A DNA stretch of 64,000 nt from Rotaria sp. Silwood1. Taxonomy: Eukaryota > Rotifera > Eurotatoria > Philodinida > Philodinidae. Where the stretch lies: contig CAJNOP010000011.1 of NCBI GenBank assembly GCA_905250075.1, positions 3,266,232-3,330,231 of the forward strand, written 5' to 3'. The notes below the pieces were generated by a model. It was not told the DNA's origin and did not search any database. It saw only the letters and a list, made by a program, of their open reading frames with translations. This document shows positions 50,101 to 62,535 of the stretch, piece after piece; within the stretch, counting starts at the first letter, position 1; the number at the start of each line of letters is the position of its first letter. The position numbers and the translations under genes are program-made.

Positions 50101-52006
50101 ATGATTCTCTCATCAACATCAAAAAGTCCATTATCACGTACGTCATCTAATATATTATTACTTAATAATGTTTATTTTCCTCGTTCATTAACATCACGTG
50201 GAAAAATTAATATCAATTCAACATCAAAACGACAATTACCATCTATTCCATGTTTACAATCAAATGAAAATAAAGAAATAGAACATGAACAATTTGATAC
50301 AAAGCAATTATATGATTTACTTGATCATTTAGATAATAATACTAAACAATATTCAAATAAAGATTTTACTAATATGCTTGATCAATTAACATTATCAACT
50401 GTTATTCATAATAATCAAGATCATATTAATATGAATTTTTCAATAGAAAATTTATCATTAATTAATAATAATGATAATAATTATGAAGAAATTATTTTTC
50501 CAAATATATTCGATCAATCATTACCAGCAACACAAGAAAAACTTTTTTATACAACATTAACTATTAATATGGATGATGTAAAAAATATTCTTCTATATAC
50601 AATGACAATAAGTACAGTACAAATAAGTGCATCTATATTAGTTCCATATTCAATACTTAATGGTCGACGACCTTTTTTAAAATGTTCAAAACAAACACAT
50701 TTTAAACAAATTCACTCTAAACAACAACAATATACATGTCAAGTAACAGCTATTGAATCATCATTAAATATAAAACAACTTCAACAAAATGATATTATAT
50801 TAAAAGTAAAAATAATTCATAAATATTTCAAAACACATATACATAGAGAGTCTCGCGAAACAGTAGCGGAGCTAGGATTTTCGGAAAGGAGGTGTGAATG
50901 ATCATGGTTAAGAAATATGTTTTGAACTCTATTAGAGGTCGTATACTGAGAAAAATCGAAAAATATTTCGAAAAAGATGGACCATCACCTCTAGTACCCT
51001 TCCTCGACATCTACCAAAAAGAAAACTATGCAACTCCGCTACGATTAAATCACATCAAGTCGGTTTGTTTTCTGGTAATAGAAAAGATTTGCAAGTTTTT
51101 ATTCATAAAGTTAAAGTTTATAAATACTCCTGAGAACTATGATTTTCACTATCAAGATATAAAACAAACAGCTGTGACCGAAATTCTTGCAGGATTAAAA
51201 TATGAAACATGATGTAGCTGCAATTGTTATATTGCAAGGAGTGTTTTATTCTATCTGTTTTATGTACGTTTCTTGGACATCCGTTTACTTTATACTCGAG
51301 AAATACAATAAAGAATTCGTTTATATATAATAACGAGACGCTATTAATATACATTCGGTGATCGTATCTCGATAACGTCTGCTACGTCTGTGAAGAAAGA
51401 GGAATAAAAAATAAAACGCAGGACTTTTTGTTGAATTGTTTCAATTTATTTCGTTATTCTGAACTTATCACTATTCAGATGACCTTCTTTTTATGAATGT
51501 TTCTATGGTCACGTTTGGGAAACTTTAAGTAATTGGTACGTTTCTTTAAACCAGTTTGTTATTTGCTCATGGAAACCTTTGATAAGAAACTAACTAATAA
51601 AACTGACACGATTTTAGGACTTCCACAGTAACTAAATTAGAGACTAGTTTCTGTATTTTTTCAAAAAAAATCTTGTACAAATATTTATAAAAAGACAGAA
51701 CTCTGCATTTTACTATTAAAATCTTGAAAAAAAAAAAGGATTTTTGTAGGTATCGGACTATAGACTTTGCTAATAAAAACTTAGAAGTCGTCTCTATGAT
51801 CAGAAAAGCTACTGAATCACAGTATAGATATATATTAATAGATGACTATTCAGACATTTTGTATGTAGAAATTTTTTATTTAGATCAACGATCAATCTGT
51901 ATGGGGTTTAACTACTGATGAAATTATGGATATTTTAAAACAATACGGCAAACAATCTAATAATTTTTCTTTAACAATGGCTCGACTATGTCAACCCTTT
52001 CTTTAA
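47108..52006 (+). CDS. PDZ-domain protein, family not identified
   Basis: Predicted 532-residue intracellular protein. Exons: 47108-47572, 49795-50805 and 51884-52006; 1599 nt, in frame with phase 0 at both junctions. Residues 1-130 are charged and helical (RRLCAVMAKSEW, GEELRERRAKSH), probably coiled coil. The middle (156-410) is a Ser/Thr/Asn-rich, disordered-looking region. The C-terminus forms a PDZ domain split by the last intron: YTCQVTAIESS and LQQNDIILK end exon 2, and exon 3 supplies INDQSVWGLTTDEIMDILK and FSLTMARL, matching the family pattern GD.IL.INg..v.g.t..E....L followed by a closing strand. Reading straight past the donor at 50806 instead gives a 32-residue repeat-derived tail and breaks the PDZ. 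PDZ domains bind C-terminal peptides of membrane or scaffold partners. Intron 47573-49794 contains a large foldback element; intron 50806-51883 contains another repeat. Confidence 0.72.
47690..48225. repeat. 530-bp foldback element in PDZ-gene intron 1
   Basis: The left half contains in order GACTAAGACAATGT, GAATGAGTATGAG, TCTAGAATGGTTTGATTTT, CTTGAGATATC, GGGAAAATTGAATTTC and TTCAAACTTTGCA. The reverse complement of the right half contains GACTGAGACGATGT, GATGAGTACTAG, TCTAGAATGATTCGATTTT, CTTGAGATATC, TGGAAAATTGACTTTC and TTCAAACTTTGCA in the same order. The arms are about 220-250 nt. No coding frame. Confidence 0.78.
50862..51048. repeat. Probable short terminal-inverted-repeat element in PDZ-gene intron 2
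   Basis: GTAGCGGAGCTAGGATTTTC at 50863-50882 has an inverted counterpart at the other end (CAACTCCGCTACG near 51030-51044). The block is less AT-rich than the flanks. Both ends share the GTAGCGGAG motif, but no clear target-site duplication is seen. It explains the spurious frames that run across 50806-51212. Confidence 0.4.
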
Positions 52007-54664
52007 ATTTTATTATTCAAGAAAAAAAAAAATAATTAGAATAAATAATATATGAATGAAAAAATTATATATGACCGATTGTACACAGCTGTTTGTTTTA
52101 ATAAAATGGCCGATAGAAGTAGAAGTGTAATCGAAAAAAAAAATTGCCAACTGTTACTCTTTTTAAAAAGTTGCATCATATTCAAAGTGTTATATAATAT
52201 TGTTTTTTATAAAAACATTCTATAAACGTTGAATAATGTTGCATAGAATGTAATCGTAATTGTCAATCAAGATAAAAAGGAAGACATAGAATATCTGAGA
52301 AATGTTTGACATTAAAATTGTTTCTTCATTATAAATCTTACAACCAATATATGTTAGAATTAATGTTAATAAAAGTTAATTTTCTAGTATTACATCGAAA
52401 GACATTCAAATAGTTAGTCTATTACAGTGAATTAAGGCCACAGGTTTCATATCAATCGTACTGATTCTTTTTTTTTTTGTTTATTTACATAATAATTAAT
52501 TTTAATAAAAGTAGTTTTTTTTTACTGATACTATCAACAAGATCATTCGAGTTATAAATTTGAATAGTAGGTCTTTCATTAAGTAAACATGATAATTTAT
52601 ATCGCCATAACAATAACATAAAAAGATTTAGCACTTTACATGTAACATATAAGGTAATGGGAACAAGTTTAACAACAATGTATTTTTCATTGTATTTTTT
52701 CTATAATGTTAAGCAATGAGCTTAAACCCAGATAGTAATTGTAATAGCCAAAGAAGTTTTGTGTCTAATACATTTGATATAAAGATTTCATAGATGATCT
52801 ATGACGGCAAGATTTCTAAAAAGTTTTCAGATTCTAAAAGACTGTCGGTAGTATTATTAAAAAATAGCTTCGACAAAGTCTTCTGAAGTTTGAAAATTAC
52901 CGTGCACATTTTGTTAGAAATCTTGCCATCATATTTCATATACGAAATCTTAGTATAAAATGCATTAGATAGAAAACTTTATTGACTATTGAAATCACTA
53001 TCTGGATTTGAGCTCATGGTTTAATATTAATAAAACATAATAATAAAAAAATAGATTATTGTTAAAGTTTTTTACGCCATTGAAAATTTGTTTTTTTTTA
53101 TTTTCATATGATAAATTCTACAAAATTCAATAGAAATAATAATGATAATATGCACATATTTAAGTAAAATAGAATCATAGAAAATTTTTCTATTAAATAT
53201 TTAACCTTGCAATAAATTTTTGGTTATGTCTATATCAAATAATAATATCATGAAGACATTGATAAACTTACAATAAGAAATAGAATGAATATGTCAATGA
53301 GTAAAATAAAATAATAAACTAAACTTTTCTTTTTATTAATCTTAGTCTATAATAAATAAATCATTCATAAAATTCTGGTATGACTTTCGAAAAAATAGAA
53401 ATTAATCATTCATATTTATTTCCATAATTAATCATTTATTAATAAAACAAAATAAAACTTTGAATGATGATGACGTAGGATATGACTTTTCAAAAGATTC
53501 AAATATATTGTTTAACAGTATTCTAATTCGATAATGATAGATATTCCGAAGTAATTTATATAATATGAAGTGAATTAATAAGTTTAATCTGTTAAAAGCC
53601 AAAAACTAGAACCAGGATACCATATACATGATTCTGTTAGCGCAATTTGTGATGCATTGAATTGTATATAAGAAATTAAGTTTTCCTCAAGTTTTGATGC
53701 TCTCAATGTTCATATACTGATTATAATTCTTAAGCCATATATATGATACTCATAATGTTTTTCAATTTTTGATAATTAATAATTTTCATCATAGCGTTCT
53801 TTATAGGTAACAATAGTACCTTTTCTTAGGTCTAAGTTGTTTCTTGATTATATGATATTCCGGTGCTAGTTCAACTCTAGACTACAGAACAAGTGAGTAT
53901 CAACATAAAACTTTCTGAAAAATTGTACATTATCGAGTTCTATGTATTTCATAGACAAGATCTTTCAGAACAAATTTATAGACAGAAAAATCGTTTGTTA
54001 ATCTCCGCAGCCCTGGAGGAGGTACGGGAAGATGGATGTAAGAAGAAAGTTTGTTATTTTGATTATGTCTTACTCAAGTTTTTATTCAAAGTATTCAGAT
54101 ATGATTTATACATAAAACTCTAAGAGAATCTATAAATATCTCATGTTATTTTCAATATATGAATTTTTCTATATTCTCGCATCTTCTGCAGGGATCCGAA
54201 GGTCACAAAAAATTGTTCCGTCTATAAAAACATAAGTACGGTAGCTAGAAGCTCAAATTCGATTACATATTATTTATTTAATCGTTAAAATTAATCTTGA
54301 ACAGGGAACTTCAAAGATTAAAAGTACTTGTTTGAGTAGCATCGATGGAGATATACTATGAAACAAAAGATTCGAACTTTAGAATCTATTTACCTGGTAG
54401 CAAGACTCTACGATCACTGTATATAGAAAAAAAGGAGACGTGCCGAATTAATAGAGAAATACGTCAACTATTTAAATCCTTTAGTAACTTTATATTACTT
54501 TTTTAAGAATCTACGAATTTGAATTAATCAAAAACGAATTTTTGAAAATTAATCTATTAAACTGTACCCATCATGTTTTGTATTTATTTTAAAAAGCAAT
54601 AAGAACAAATTATATAATCAAAAATCACTTTTTCTGTTTTTTTTTCTGTGAAAAATAAGCTTCA
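52007..54664. other. 2.7-kb intergenic region between convergent genes
   Basis: Between the PDZ gene (plus) and the acyl-CoA oxidase gene (minus), which converge here, so it holds two 3' ends. The only defined content is the foldback element at 52703-53029. A short GC-richer patch near 54000-54060 lies in an unrecognised frame (53893-54123) that I do not call as a gene. Confidence 0.5.
52703..53029. repeat. Foldback element, family 1, intergenic copy
   Basis: The left arm (AATGTTAAGCAATGAGC, CCAGATAGTAATT, TATGACGGCAAGATTTCTAA) matches the reverse complement of the right arm (AATATTAAACCATGAGC, CCAGATAGTGATTTC, TATGATGGCAAGATTTCTAA). The arms are about 130 nt. The right part, from TTAAAAAATAGCTTCGACAA to the end, is similar to 19623-19760 in the GLUT-B intron, so the two are copies of one family. 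Confidence 0.75.
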
Positions 54665-57600
54665 TTAGAGTTTTGACATTGTATTTTGTTTAATTGACAT
54701 CCAAACTGGATGAACCTATACAAAACAAAGAAAAAAACAGTTATTCTCATTTTCAATGATCTATTTTTTACTTTATATCGATTAGATGGATTAAGTCGAG
54801 CTCGTTCCATTAATGCTTCATAAGCTTGACCATCATAACGACCAAGACATGAATCTAGTTTTTTTCAGTTTTTATAAATAAATTTTTAATCATAGAAATT
54901 CAAATATTTACCAAGTTCATTATTATGAAAATCAAAAGCATCAACAAGTGTAACAAGATTTGGTCGAAGTCGAGCATACATATCCGGTAGAGTAGAAGTT
55001 TCTAATTGATAAACTTGTTCAGCTGTAAGTAATTTTAACTGAAATATAATTATAAGAAAAGAAAAGAAATTTTGTTATTTATTCAAATAACTATTCAATT
55101 TATTTACTCGAATAAAATCAGTTGCTTGATTTCGTAATGTATGAATAGCAAATACATGAAAAATTTGTTCAAAAACTAATGCAAATGATTGTTGTTCAGA
55201 TGCTTTATGTACAGCATCATATAATGCTCGTAAAATAAATGTTTCAACATAAGCCTAAACATTTGAAATAGAAAACAAAAAAGAACAATAGTCATTAATA
55301 ATTCAAAGTCTTTACTTTAGCAATATGTACGAGTTCAATAGAATTTTTTGAAGATTTATCATAAGATGTTAATGATGATTCAACTAATTGATTCGAAATT
55401 GATTTTAAAAGTCTAAATTATTATTTTTTTTTTGAAATAAAATAAAAGCGATTACTTATATTTATATAATAATTTACTAACATTTGTGATCGACATTCAA
55501 ATAAACGACAATAATCATCAAGATTAACAATTGTTGCTGGAGGTGAAGTTGTTGAAAATAAATAAGCAATTGATGATTCATTATTGATTTCATCGTTATC
55601 ATCGGCTTGTTGTATAACTTTTAGAAGAAATCTATTGTTAGAGATATTTTGTTGAAATTTTTTTTTTTCAACTAGAAATTTTTCTATCTTGTCTACCTAG
55701 CTGTTTGTTGAAATAAAACAAAATTATCACCTTCATAACTACATCCTGCATCAAGCATATTGTTAATATTTTTTATTCCACTAGCTACTAAATATCCATG
55801 ACCACCACAAGCAACACGACATATTTGAGAAAATCGTTCAGCTATTGTTGATGTATATGCTTTTAAACCAGATGATATCGCATGAAGCTTAAAACAAAAA
55901 CAAAATCCAAGTGAATATATTTTAGGAGTAAGAAAAAAAACTATATCAGATATGGCAAATCTTAAAGTGGTACTAATTTTGAAATCTATGTGTGAAAATT
56001 ACTATTAATATTAATTCTTCAAAACTTCTTGAAATCGAAAAAAATCCTACAAATCTGAACTAATATAAATGTAATTATTTGTTTTTTTAAACTTTATCAT
56101 TCTACAGACAGATAAGAAATTAGAAATTTTTTGTCTAGAGAGAGAGAACGAGAGTCAAGTTGAGGGTGGGAGTAGATGCGACTGAGGATTTAAGTAAAGA
56201 CGAAGGTAAGTGAGGGATAATAGATTGTTCTAAGTTAAAGATTATTGTAAGAGTGTGTCATTGTAATGAAACAAATAGTTACTGTCACCGTACCCTGAAA
56301 AATACTATCCATCAGCCACGATATTTCTCGTTCTTTTATAAGTGATTTTTGCTTTTTCTATTATTTATCATAAGTTATTTTTTTGTCAAAACTCAGAAAC
56401 AGAAACTAACAACAAGAGATGGAGGAAAAGTTAATAATATTTTGAGATTTGCTACGCTCTCCAAAAAACAAAAAATTAAATAACAATTATTACTTCTGGT
56501 AATTGTTCAAATAAGATTATATCACTGTCTAAAATTTGTGCACGTAGATTTTCCAGTTTTATAAAGGAATAAAAGAATGCATAAGTTGTAGCTAAACATG
56601 GCACTAATTTTTCTTGTTGTAATGGATAATCAAGAACAAGTGTTTCTTTTCTTTATTAAAAAAAAAGAAGTTTTGATAAAATTGAAGAAAGAAAAAGCAA
56701 CTTCAACATTACCCGCTTGGATTTTGTCCTTGACGTCGAACCGCTGAGTATCGAATAGCAATTGTAACAGCACGACCAAGTAATATTGAAAAAAAAGCAC
56801 AAAGACTAACACGTGTTGCAAGCATCGCTCCATAAAGAAGACGAGGATCACCGAGACGATGAAAATTACCGTGTTCATCAACCTAGGTAGATTACAAAAT
56901 ATAAATTTTAGTTTAGTTTAGTTTCATTCTATAATACATACATTGGCCAATTTCATAAGCATATGATTTCGTGGAATTCGTACATTAGTTAATCGAAGAT
57001 ATCCATTATCACCAACTTCATGTGCAAATCGAGTACTAATCTCTCCGACTTCTACTCCTAAATACAAAAAAAAAAAACAAAAATTAAAAAAGAAAATAAA
57101 TTTCATAATATTTTACCTGGTAATGGTTCATGTGTATTTAAATCTCGAATTTGAACAAAAAACATTTGTAAACCACATGGATGATTTCGATCTGGTGTAT
57201 ATAATTGTGCCATAAGTAAAACATAATTTGTTGATCGACCTAATGCACCAGGCCAAAATTTTGTTGCAGTTAGTGTTGGTGTATTAAGTATAAACGTATC
57301 AGTTGTACGATCAAAAACAGCTTCTGTTTCTAATCGTTGTAAATTTGAACCATGACCCAATTCTGTTTGAACATATGTGCCAATTATTTGAAATGAACGT
57401 GCAAGTGGTAAAAACTTTTCTTTTTGTTCATCACTAGCCATTGTTTCAAGTGTTTTAATAAACATACCAGTATGTAAACCAAATATAAATCGTCCATTTG
57501 TAAAAATACTTAAAAACCAGCCAATATATTTAGTATCAGTTATATTTAAACGTTGTGCTTCTTTAATACCAGTTAAACTTTTACGAATAAGTAATGAATA

Positions 57601-57912
57601 ATGTTCATCAGCATCAAGATATTCCAATGGTAAGTGAGTTTTATGAATTGGATGTGCATAAGCTAAACGAGCTAAATAAAAAATTTAAAAAAATTTTATA
57701 CAATGAAAGAAATGAATAATAATTTTTAATGTTATTTTTAACTTACTAAGTTGACGTCGTTTATTTATATTGAAATAATTTTTTGGACCACCAAATACAA
57801 ATTGTGTAAGTTGTTCAACATCGAATGTTGCTGATTGACGTTCATGTAATAAATCCGAATTTTTTGTATCACTTATTTGATAAAATGGACTTTGGTTTTG
57901 AGTGTCGACCAT
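54665..57912 (-). CDS. ACOX1: Peroxisomal acyl-CoA oxidase
   Basis: Predicted 669-residue flavoenzyme for the first step of peroxisomal beta-oxidation: it converts acyl-CoA to trans-2-enoyl-CoA and passes electrons to O2, giving H2O2. Exons: 57912-57747, 57671-57117, 57057-56942, 56882-56713, 56650-56494, 55887-55697, 55631-55482, 55412-55316, 55254-55108, 55038-54912, 54854-54772 and 54715-54665; 2010 nt, in frame. Landmarks in order: ERQSATFDVEQL (N-terminal helices), YVQTELGHGSNLQRLETEA (FAD and substrate region), NTPTLTATKFWPG, DNGYLRL, RIPRNHMLMK, TIAIRYSAVRRQ, CRVACGGHGY, CSYEGDN with the catalytic glutamate (E440), and LRPNLVTLVDAFDF with LGRYDG near the end. The last 17-codon exon ends in SKL, the type 1 peroxisomal targeting signal. 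Length fits ACOX1-3 (about 660-700). Intron 56493-55888 is 606 nt; the others are about 45-65 nt. The assignment to ACOX1 rather than another ACOX paralogue is tentative. Confidence 0.93.
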
Positions 57913-60059
57913 TTCTTTATTGTTTTATCTATCAAAAAGAAACGAAACACCAAAATTGCCTATGTGTATACATGTTCTACTAGTCTTTGATAAGTGTGTT
58001 TATGATTCATCGTATACTCGTTTTATCGTTTTTTCTATTTGGTTAAAGATTTTTCTGGTTTTATATAACATAGAACGAAATGAATTTTGAGAAGTCAAAA
58101 AAAAATCTAAATTGATTTCATCCGACAGTCGTAAAAAGACTCGCTACCAGTGAAAATATTACCTAAATTTGTATCTTTTGGTCTCATATTTTAATTATAA
58201 ATAGAGTAAGTTAAACGCTGATTACAAGGACCAATCAAAACTTGACCAGCTTATATTCGGAGCGATTAGAAGTTTAACATAGAAATTTTCTTCAAACAAG
58301 GATATTTCAGTGCAGTGTAAGAAATAGATCTCATGGCTTTTAGTCAAGAACTCAGTACTGCTTACATTACATATAAAAAGTTTATGTCAAACGGTTTCAC
58401 TTCGTCTGATTCGTGAAGTAACCTTTGAGGAGTCTTGACATGAAAGTTGTTGGAACTTGTCGAAAAGACAGATTCATAATTTCAGTTAGCTTCAACCAGT
58501 TACCTTGAAGCTTTCTCAAAAAAAGATCTCTGCTCAAATTAACTTTTTTTCTGAAGATTTCACGATTTTAGCCATTGACAGAGATGAGATCCATGCTGAA
58601 ACTGTCCAAGACGCTAGAGATTTCCTGGCGCCTTAAAATTACGGCGGATAGAAGTGTCCGATCTGTGATACAATATACACATGTAAAGCTTTATTTGTTT
58701 ATAAGAAAATGAGTTGTAACGTATCAAAATTACAGCGAACAAAAAAAAGTGTCAATAAAATGTTTTTCAGGCTTCCGTGAAAAAAGCACTGCTTTCATCC
58801 TAAATTCGTCGCATCAAGACTGATCCATCTTGAGTTGGTACTTGTAGTCAAATTTTCAGGCAAAAAAATAAAAAGTGATACACTTGCTTCCCAATAGCGA
58901 GCCTTCTTGTGACGACTGCCAGTAAATTTTCAATAGTGAAAATTGCATTATTATATGTCAGCTTGTGAAAATAAATTTAAAGCTACACACTTTCTATTTC
59001 GATCGAGGAGTCCAATTCAATCAAAAAGTCATTTTCTACTTTAACAGGTCTAAGCAAACTGCTCATAGTCTATCATGAACATAAGTACTGATTAATCCAT
59101 AATAAATGTCTAGTTCTTGTTTCCTTCGTTGTGGCAGTTGAAGGTCGTTTTAAAATCTGTTCTTAAGTCCATTCAGTAGAGAATTTATTTATCTATAAAA
59201 CAAAAGTTAATTATTATACATCAAACGTTAGAGAATTTTTTGATCTATGTATCCACGATCTTTTCAATGTTCTTGCCATTGTTATCGAATACAAAAATAT
59301 TTCAAATAAAAATCTGTTGTTTTTTTTCGGTACATTTTAGGTAAAAATACTTTTGAAAGTCATATTCATCTTGGACAACATTTGATTTTCATGTTATTAA
59401 GTAGGAATTATCAATAGAATATGTAATTAACATATTTTTTATTGCTTTCAATTACAAAAGAAAAATCGTATCGTTTCGATATGTTCAAATCTTTTATTTC
59501 AGAATTTTCGAAAAAGGTACATGGTTAATTTTCTGCCAAATCTTTTCTGAAAATGTCTACCAGTTTTTCTTTTCACTGTTGCACATAAATCGTTGCATAG
59601 AGGTTAAGTTTTTTAACTTTGTAACAACAAGAAATATGATATTGAAACAAAAGCATTTTGTATTATAGAGAAACAAATTTCTCTGTCGAATGAATTTCAA
59701 AACAAATTTTAAAACGATTTTATACTGTTCCCAAGAAGCAAACAAAAAGAAAGTCGGTCATTTATTATTGTCCACGCTGTATATACATATCCACTGAAAG
59801 TTTATTAAAACCCTAAATTAAAGATAAATATTTGATATACATATAACTTAACAATAAACTTCGTTAGTAAAAAGCAAAAAAAGGAATAAACTAAAAATAA
59901 GTAGTAAGACTACACTTGTAACTATGAGTACTTAAATATTCTGTCTTAGTCTTAATAATACAAAACTAATATATATTTAATCTATGAGTGTTAGACGTAT
60001 ATAATATAAATCATATCATGTTCTATTTTGATAATAATTAGTACTAAACAATCATTTAA
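57913..60059. other. 2.1-kb intergenic region
   Basis: Between the acyl-CoA oxidase start and the end of nuclear receptor 2, both on the minus strand. Positions about 58290-58960 are less AT-rich than usual here and may be a worn repeat or transposon, but all six frames are interrupted and no motif could be named. Confidence 0.5.
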
Positions 60060-62535
60060 TTAGAACATAGTAATTTTTTCAGTTATGTTCGTATCAATAA
60101 TGTTTTCTTCAGGATCTGATTTTGGCCACATGTTTTGAATCATAGGCTCTAGCTGTTTGATTTCTTGTTTCAAAGCATTGATATAACCATCTATAGACAT
60201 GTCAACATTTTGCACATATAATATACACATCATTAGTTTATTAAAAAATTTCACGGCATCTTTTTCATTCGGTGAACGTGATAAAATATATTTCCATAAT
60301 AATTCAACATAAATATTTTGAACAGCAAATATAGATAATGGATTATCACAGATTAGATCTAAATCTACTTGATCAATATTTCTACTATTACTACTTGAAA
60401 ATACAAGAACAATAAGAACAAGTTTTAATACAATTAAATCATAGACAAAAGATTCAAGTAATTGATTACGTTTCAAAAGCCGTTCTGTTAAATCAATACC
60501 AAATAAATTTGTCCATGTTACGACAAGATTACTTGATGTTTCTGGATGCATTAAAAATTCATTAATATTAACTATAATACAAAAATGATTTTTAAGTAAA
60601 CGTATTCTATCATCTACGATAATGTTATTGAATTCAGGTATATTTTTGAAATATTCTATAAAGACGGGAAATGCATGAGAAATTTCATTGAAAAATTCAT
60701 GTACAGAAGTATGTTGAACAGCAGGAAAAGATTGAAATCGGGTTTTTTTTGCTGTCATACAAGTATTTTCATATGCATTGAAAATATTGGCGAGAAGAAC
60801 GTCATCAGATGAAGAAAGATATTGAGCTGAACTTAATGGTATGCCAAGTAATCTTGGTGATTGCATCTGTTAATAGAAAGAAATATATATTTCTAATAAA
60901 TTTATAGATATTAAACGAAAACACAATATTTTAAATTATCAGAAAAAATATAGAAGTAAAACAGTAAGAATTATTTGTAGACTATGAAAACATTTCTACT
61001 GATTTATGTTAGTAAGTGAGATTTTAATATTTCGTCTATGACGCTGAAGAGAACTAATAGAGATCTAACTAATATGTTCCGATTTGGCCTACACATGTGT
61101 TTGTGTATTTTACAATTAGTACTTAGGGCGAAAAATTATTCTTGTTGTTTTCTACAGAACAATAAGAATGTGATGAGATTAAACTCTTAGTAAAAGTTTT
61201 GTTAAATCTCAATCACTTTTCTTGCTCAGTTTTAGTTGTTCTTCACTAATTGAACTTACAACACATCAAAAATATTAAACATCAACTAAAGATATGTGAG
61301 ACGAAGTTTGTTTTGGTTTCGATCTAAAGAAAACTATTCCATAATATATTTATATCACATCTTTAATCGATGACTAGCAATTTGTTTGGGTCATCTCTCT
61401 TGAATTATTATGTTCTAATGAATGTGATTTATTACATTATTTGGTTAAAACCATAAAAAACTGAATTATAATCTTCAGTACCGGTTGAGACAACTTTTTT
61501 TTCGTAGTCCTGAACTCACTCGCTGAAACTAAAATTAGTTCCGCCTATCTCTAACATCGACTAAGATGTATCCTGCGTGGTGACAATCAAAATCTCAAAA
61601 ACGAAACATGTGGATTTACACGTTTCAATCGGTTTTCTAGTTTGCCAGAGTTCTCTTCTATGCTTTGTTAAAATTCTTTTGATATATATCGAGAGAAATA
61701 CATTAAAAACATTTTAATCGGGGCCATCGGCATAGCTAATAAGTGAAAAAAAGCTTACAATACTAATCAATAATAGTGCATATGTAACAAATTCTAGCAC
61801 GATTTCAACTATATCACACTCTTAAACACTTCTAAAATGTTTAATTTCAGTGCACATCTTTTCTATATCAGACGTTGTCAGTTTTGAAGCCAACACATTT
61901 TTTTCATTCTATCTATCATGGGTGTGTATAGATTTCTCATCGAATAGTTCAATGCTTATTTTATAATGTATGACGATTCCATCTTATCTTTTCTATATCG
62001 TAGTTTAAGCATGCATAGAATTTAATTTTAATTTAGCATTGGCATGTAACATAACCAAATCATTATCTCAATACTTTTTTTATTCAGGCTTAGAAAATAA
62101 AATCTAGTTTGAAATTTTCAATTATGCATATGTATAAATACTACATACCCATTGTATAGGTCGTTGTTTTGGTACTTTTCCACGTTTGAGACGGTTTGTT
62201 GCGACAAGTTTATTTCGAGCTTCACGTTCTTCATCAGTAAGTATAAAGGATTTTTTCATTCCAACGCGAAAACATTTTGCTAAACGACAACAATTACATG
62301 AACGACGACATGTATATGTTATTATACAATCACCATCATTTTGACATACAAATTCACGAGACTTTAAAGAAGAAAAACTTCGAAAATAATTCCAGATCAA
62401 AAGTTAACTTACACCAAGTTGAGATGCATTTCGTCGAAAAAATGCTTTACATGGCATACAGGTTGGCACGCCAAAATTAATACCAATTGCAACATCATTA
62501 CATACAAAACATCGACCTTGATCTTTATTTGCCAT
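60060..62535 (-). CDS. Nuclear receptor 2 (diverged NR1-like, atypical P-box)
   Basis: Predicted 380-residue nuclear receptor. Exons: 62535-62413, 62361-62149 and 60866-60060; 1143 nt, in frame. The DNA-binding domain starts almost at the N-terminus: C9, C12, C26 and C29 form finger 1, and C47, C53, C63 and C66 form finger 2, with extra cysteines at 59 and 65. The recognition helix reads [11 protein letters not shown], so the P-box MPCKA departs from the usual EGCKG. The hinge LTDEEREARNKLVATNRLKR is nearly the same as in nuclear receptor 1, showing paralogy. The ligand-binding domain (113-380) is all-helical but poorly conserved, and the C-terminus (NIIDTNITEKITMF) shows no AF-2 consensus. 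There is almost no A/B region, so ligand-independent activation through AF-1 seems unlikely. The 1.28-kb intron 62148-60867 separates the two domains and has no visible gene inside. Confidence 0.88.

Noticed and set aside
50806..50901. Read-through tail of PDZ-gene exon 2
   Set aside because: It crosses a good donor and enters repeat sequence; joining to 51884 gives a complete PDZ pattern instead.
50898..51212. 104-aa plus-strand frame
   Set aside because: Lies within the repeat-bearing intron; no family signature.
51724..51918. 64-aa plus-strand frame
   Set aside because: Overlaps the last PDZ exon in a different frame; the exon frame is the one that makes sense.
53893..54123. 76-aa plus-strand frame
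   Set aside because: Composition changes along the frame and no family or gene structure supports it.
58290..58960. Possible degenerate transposon in less AT-rich DNA
   Set aside because: All frames interrupted and no transposase motif could be named with confidence.
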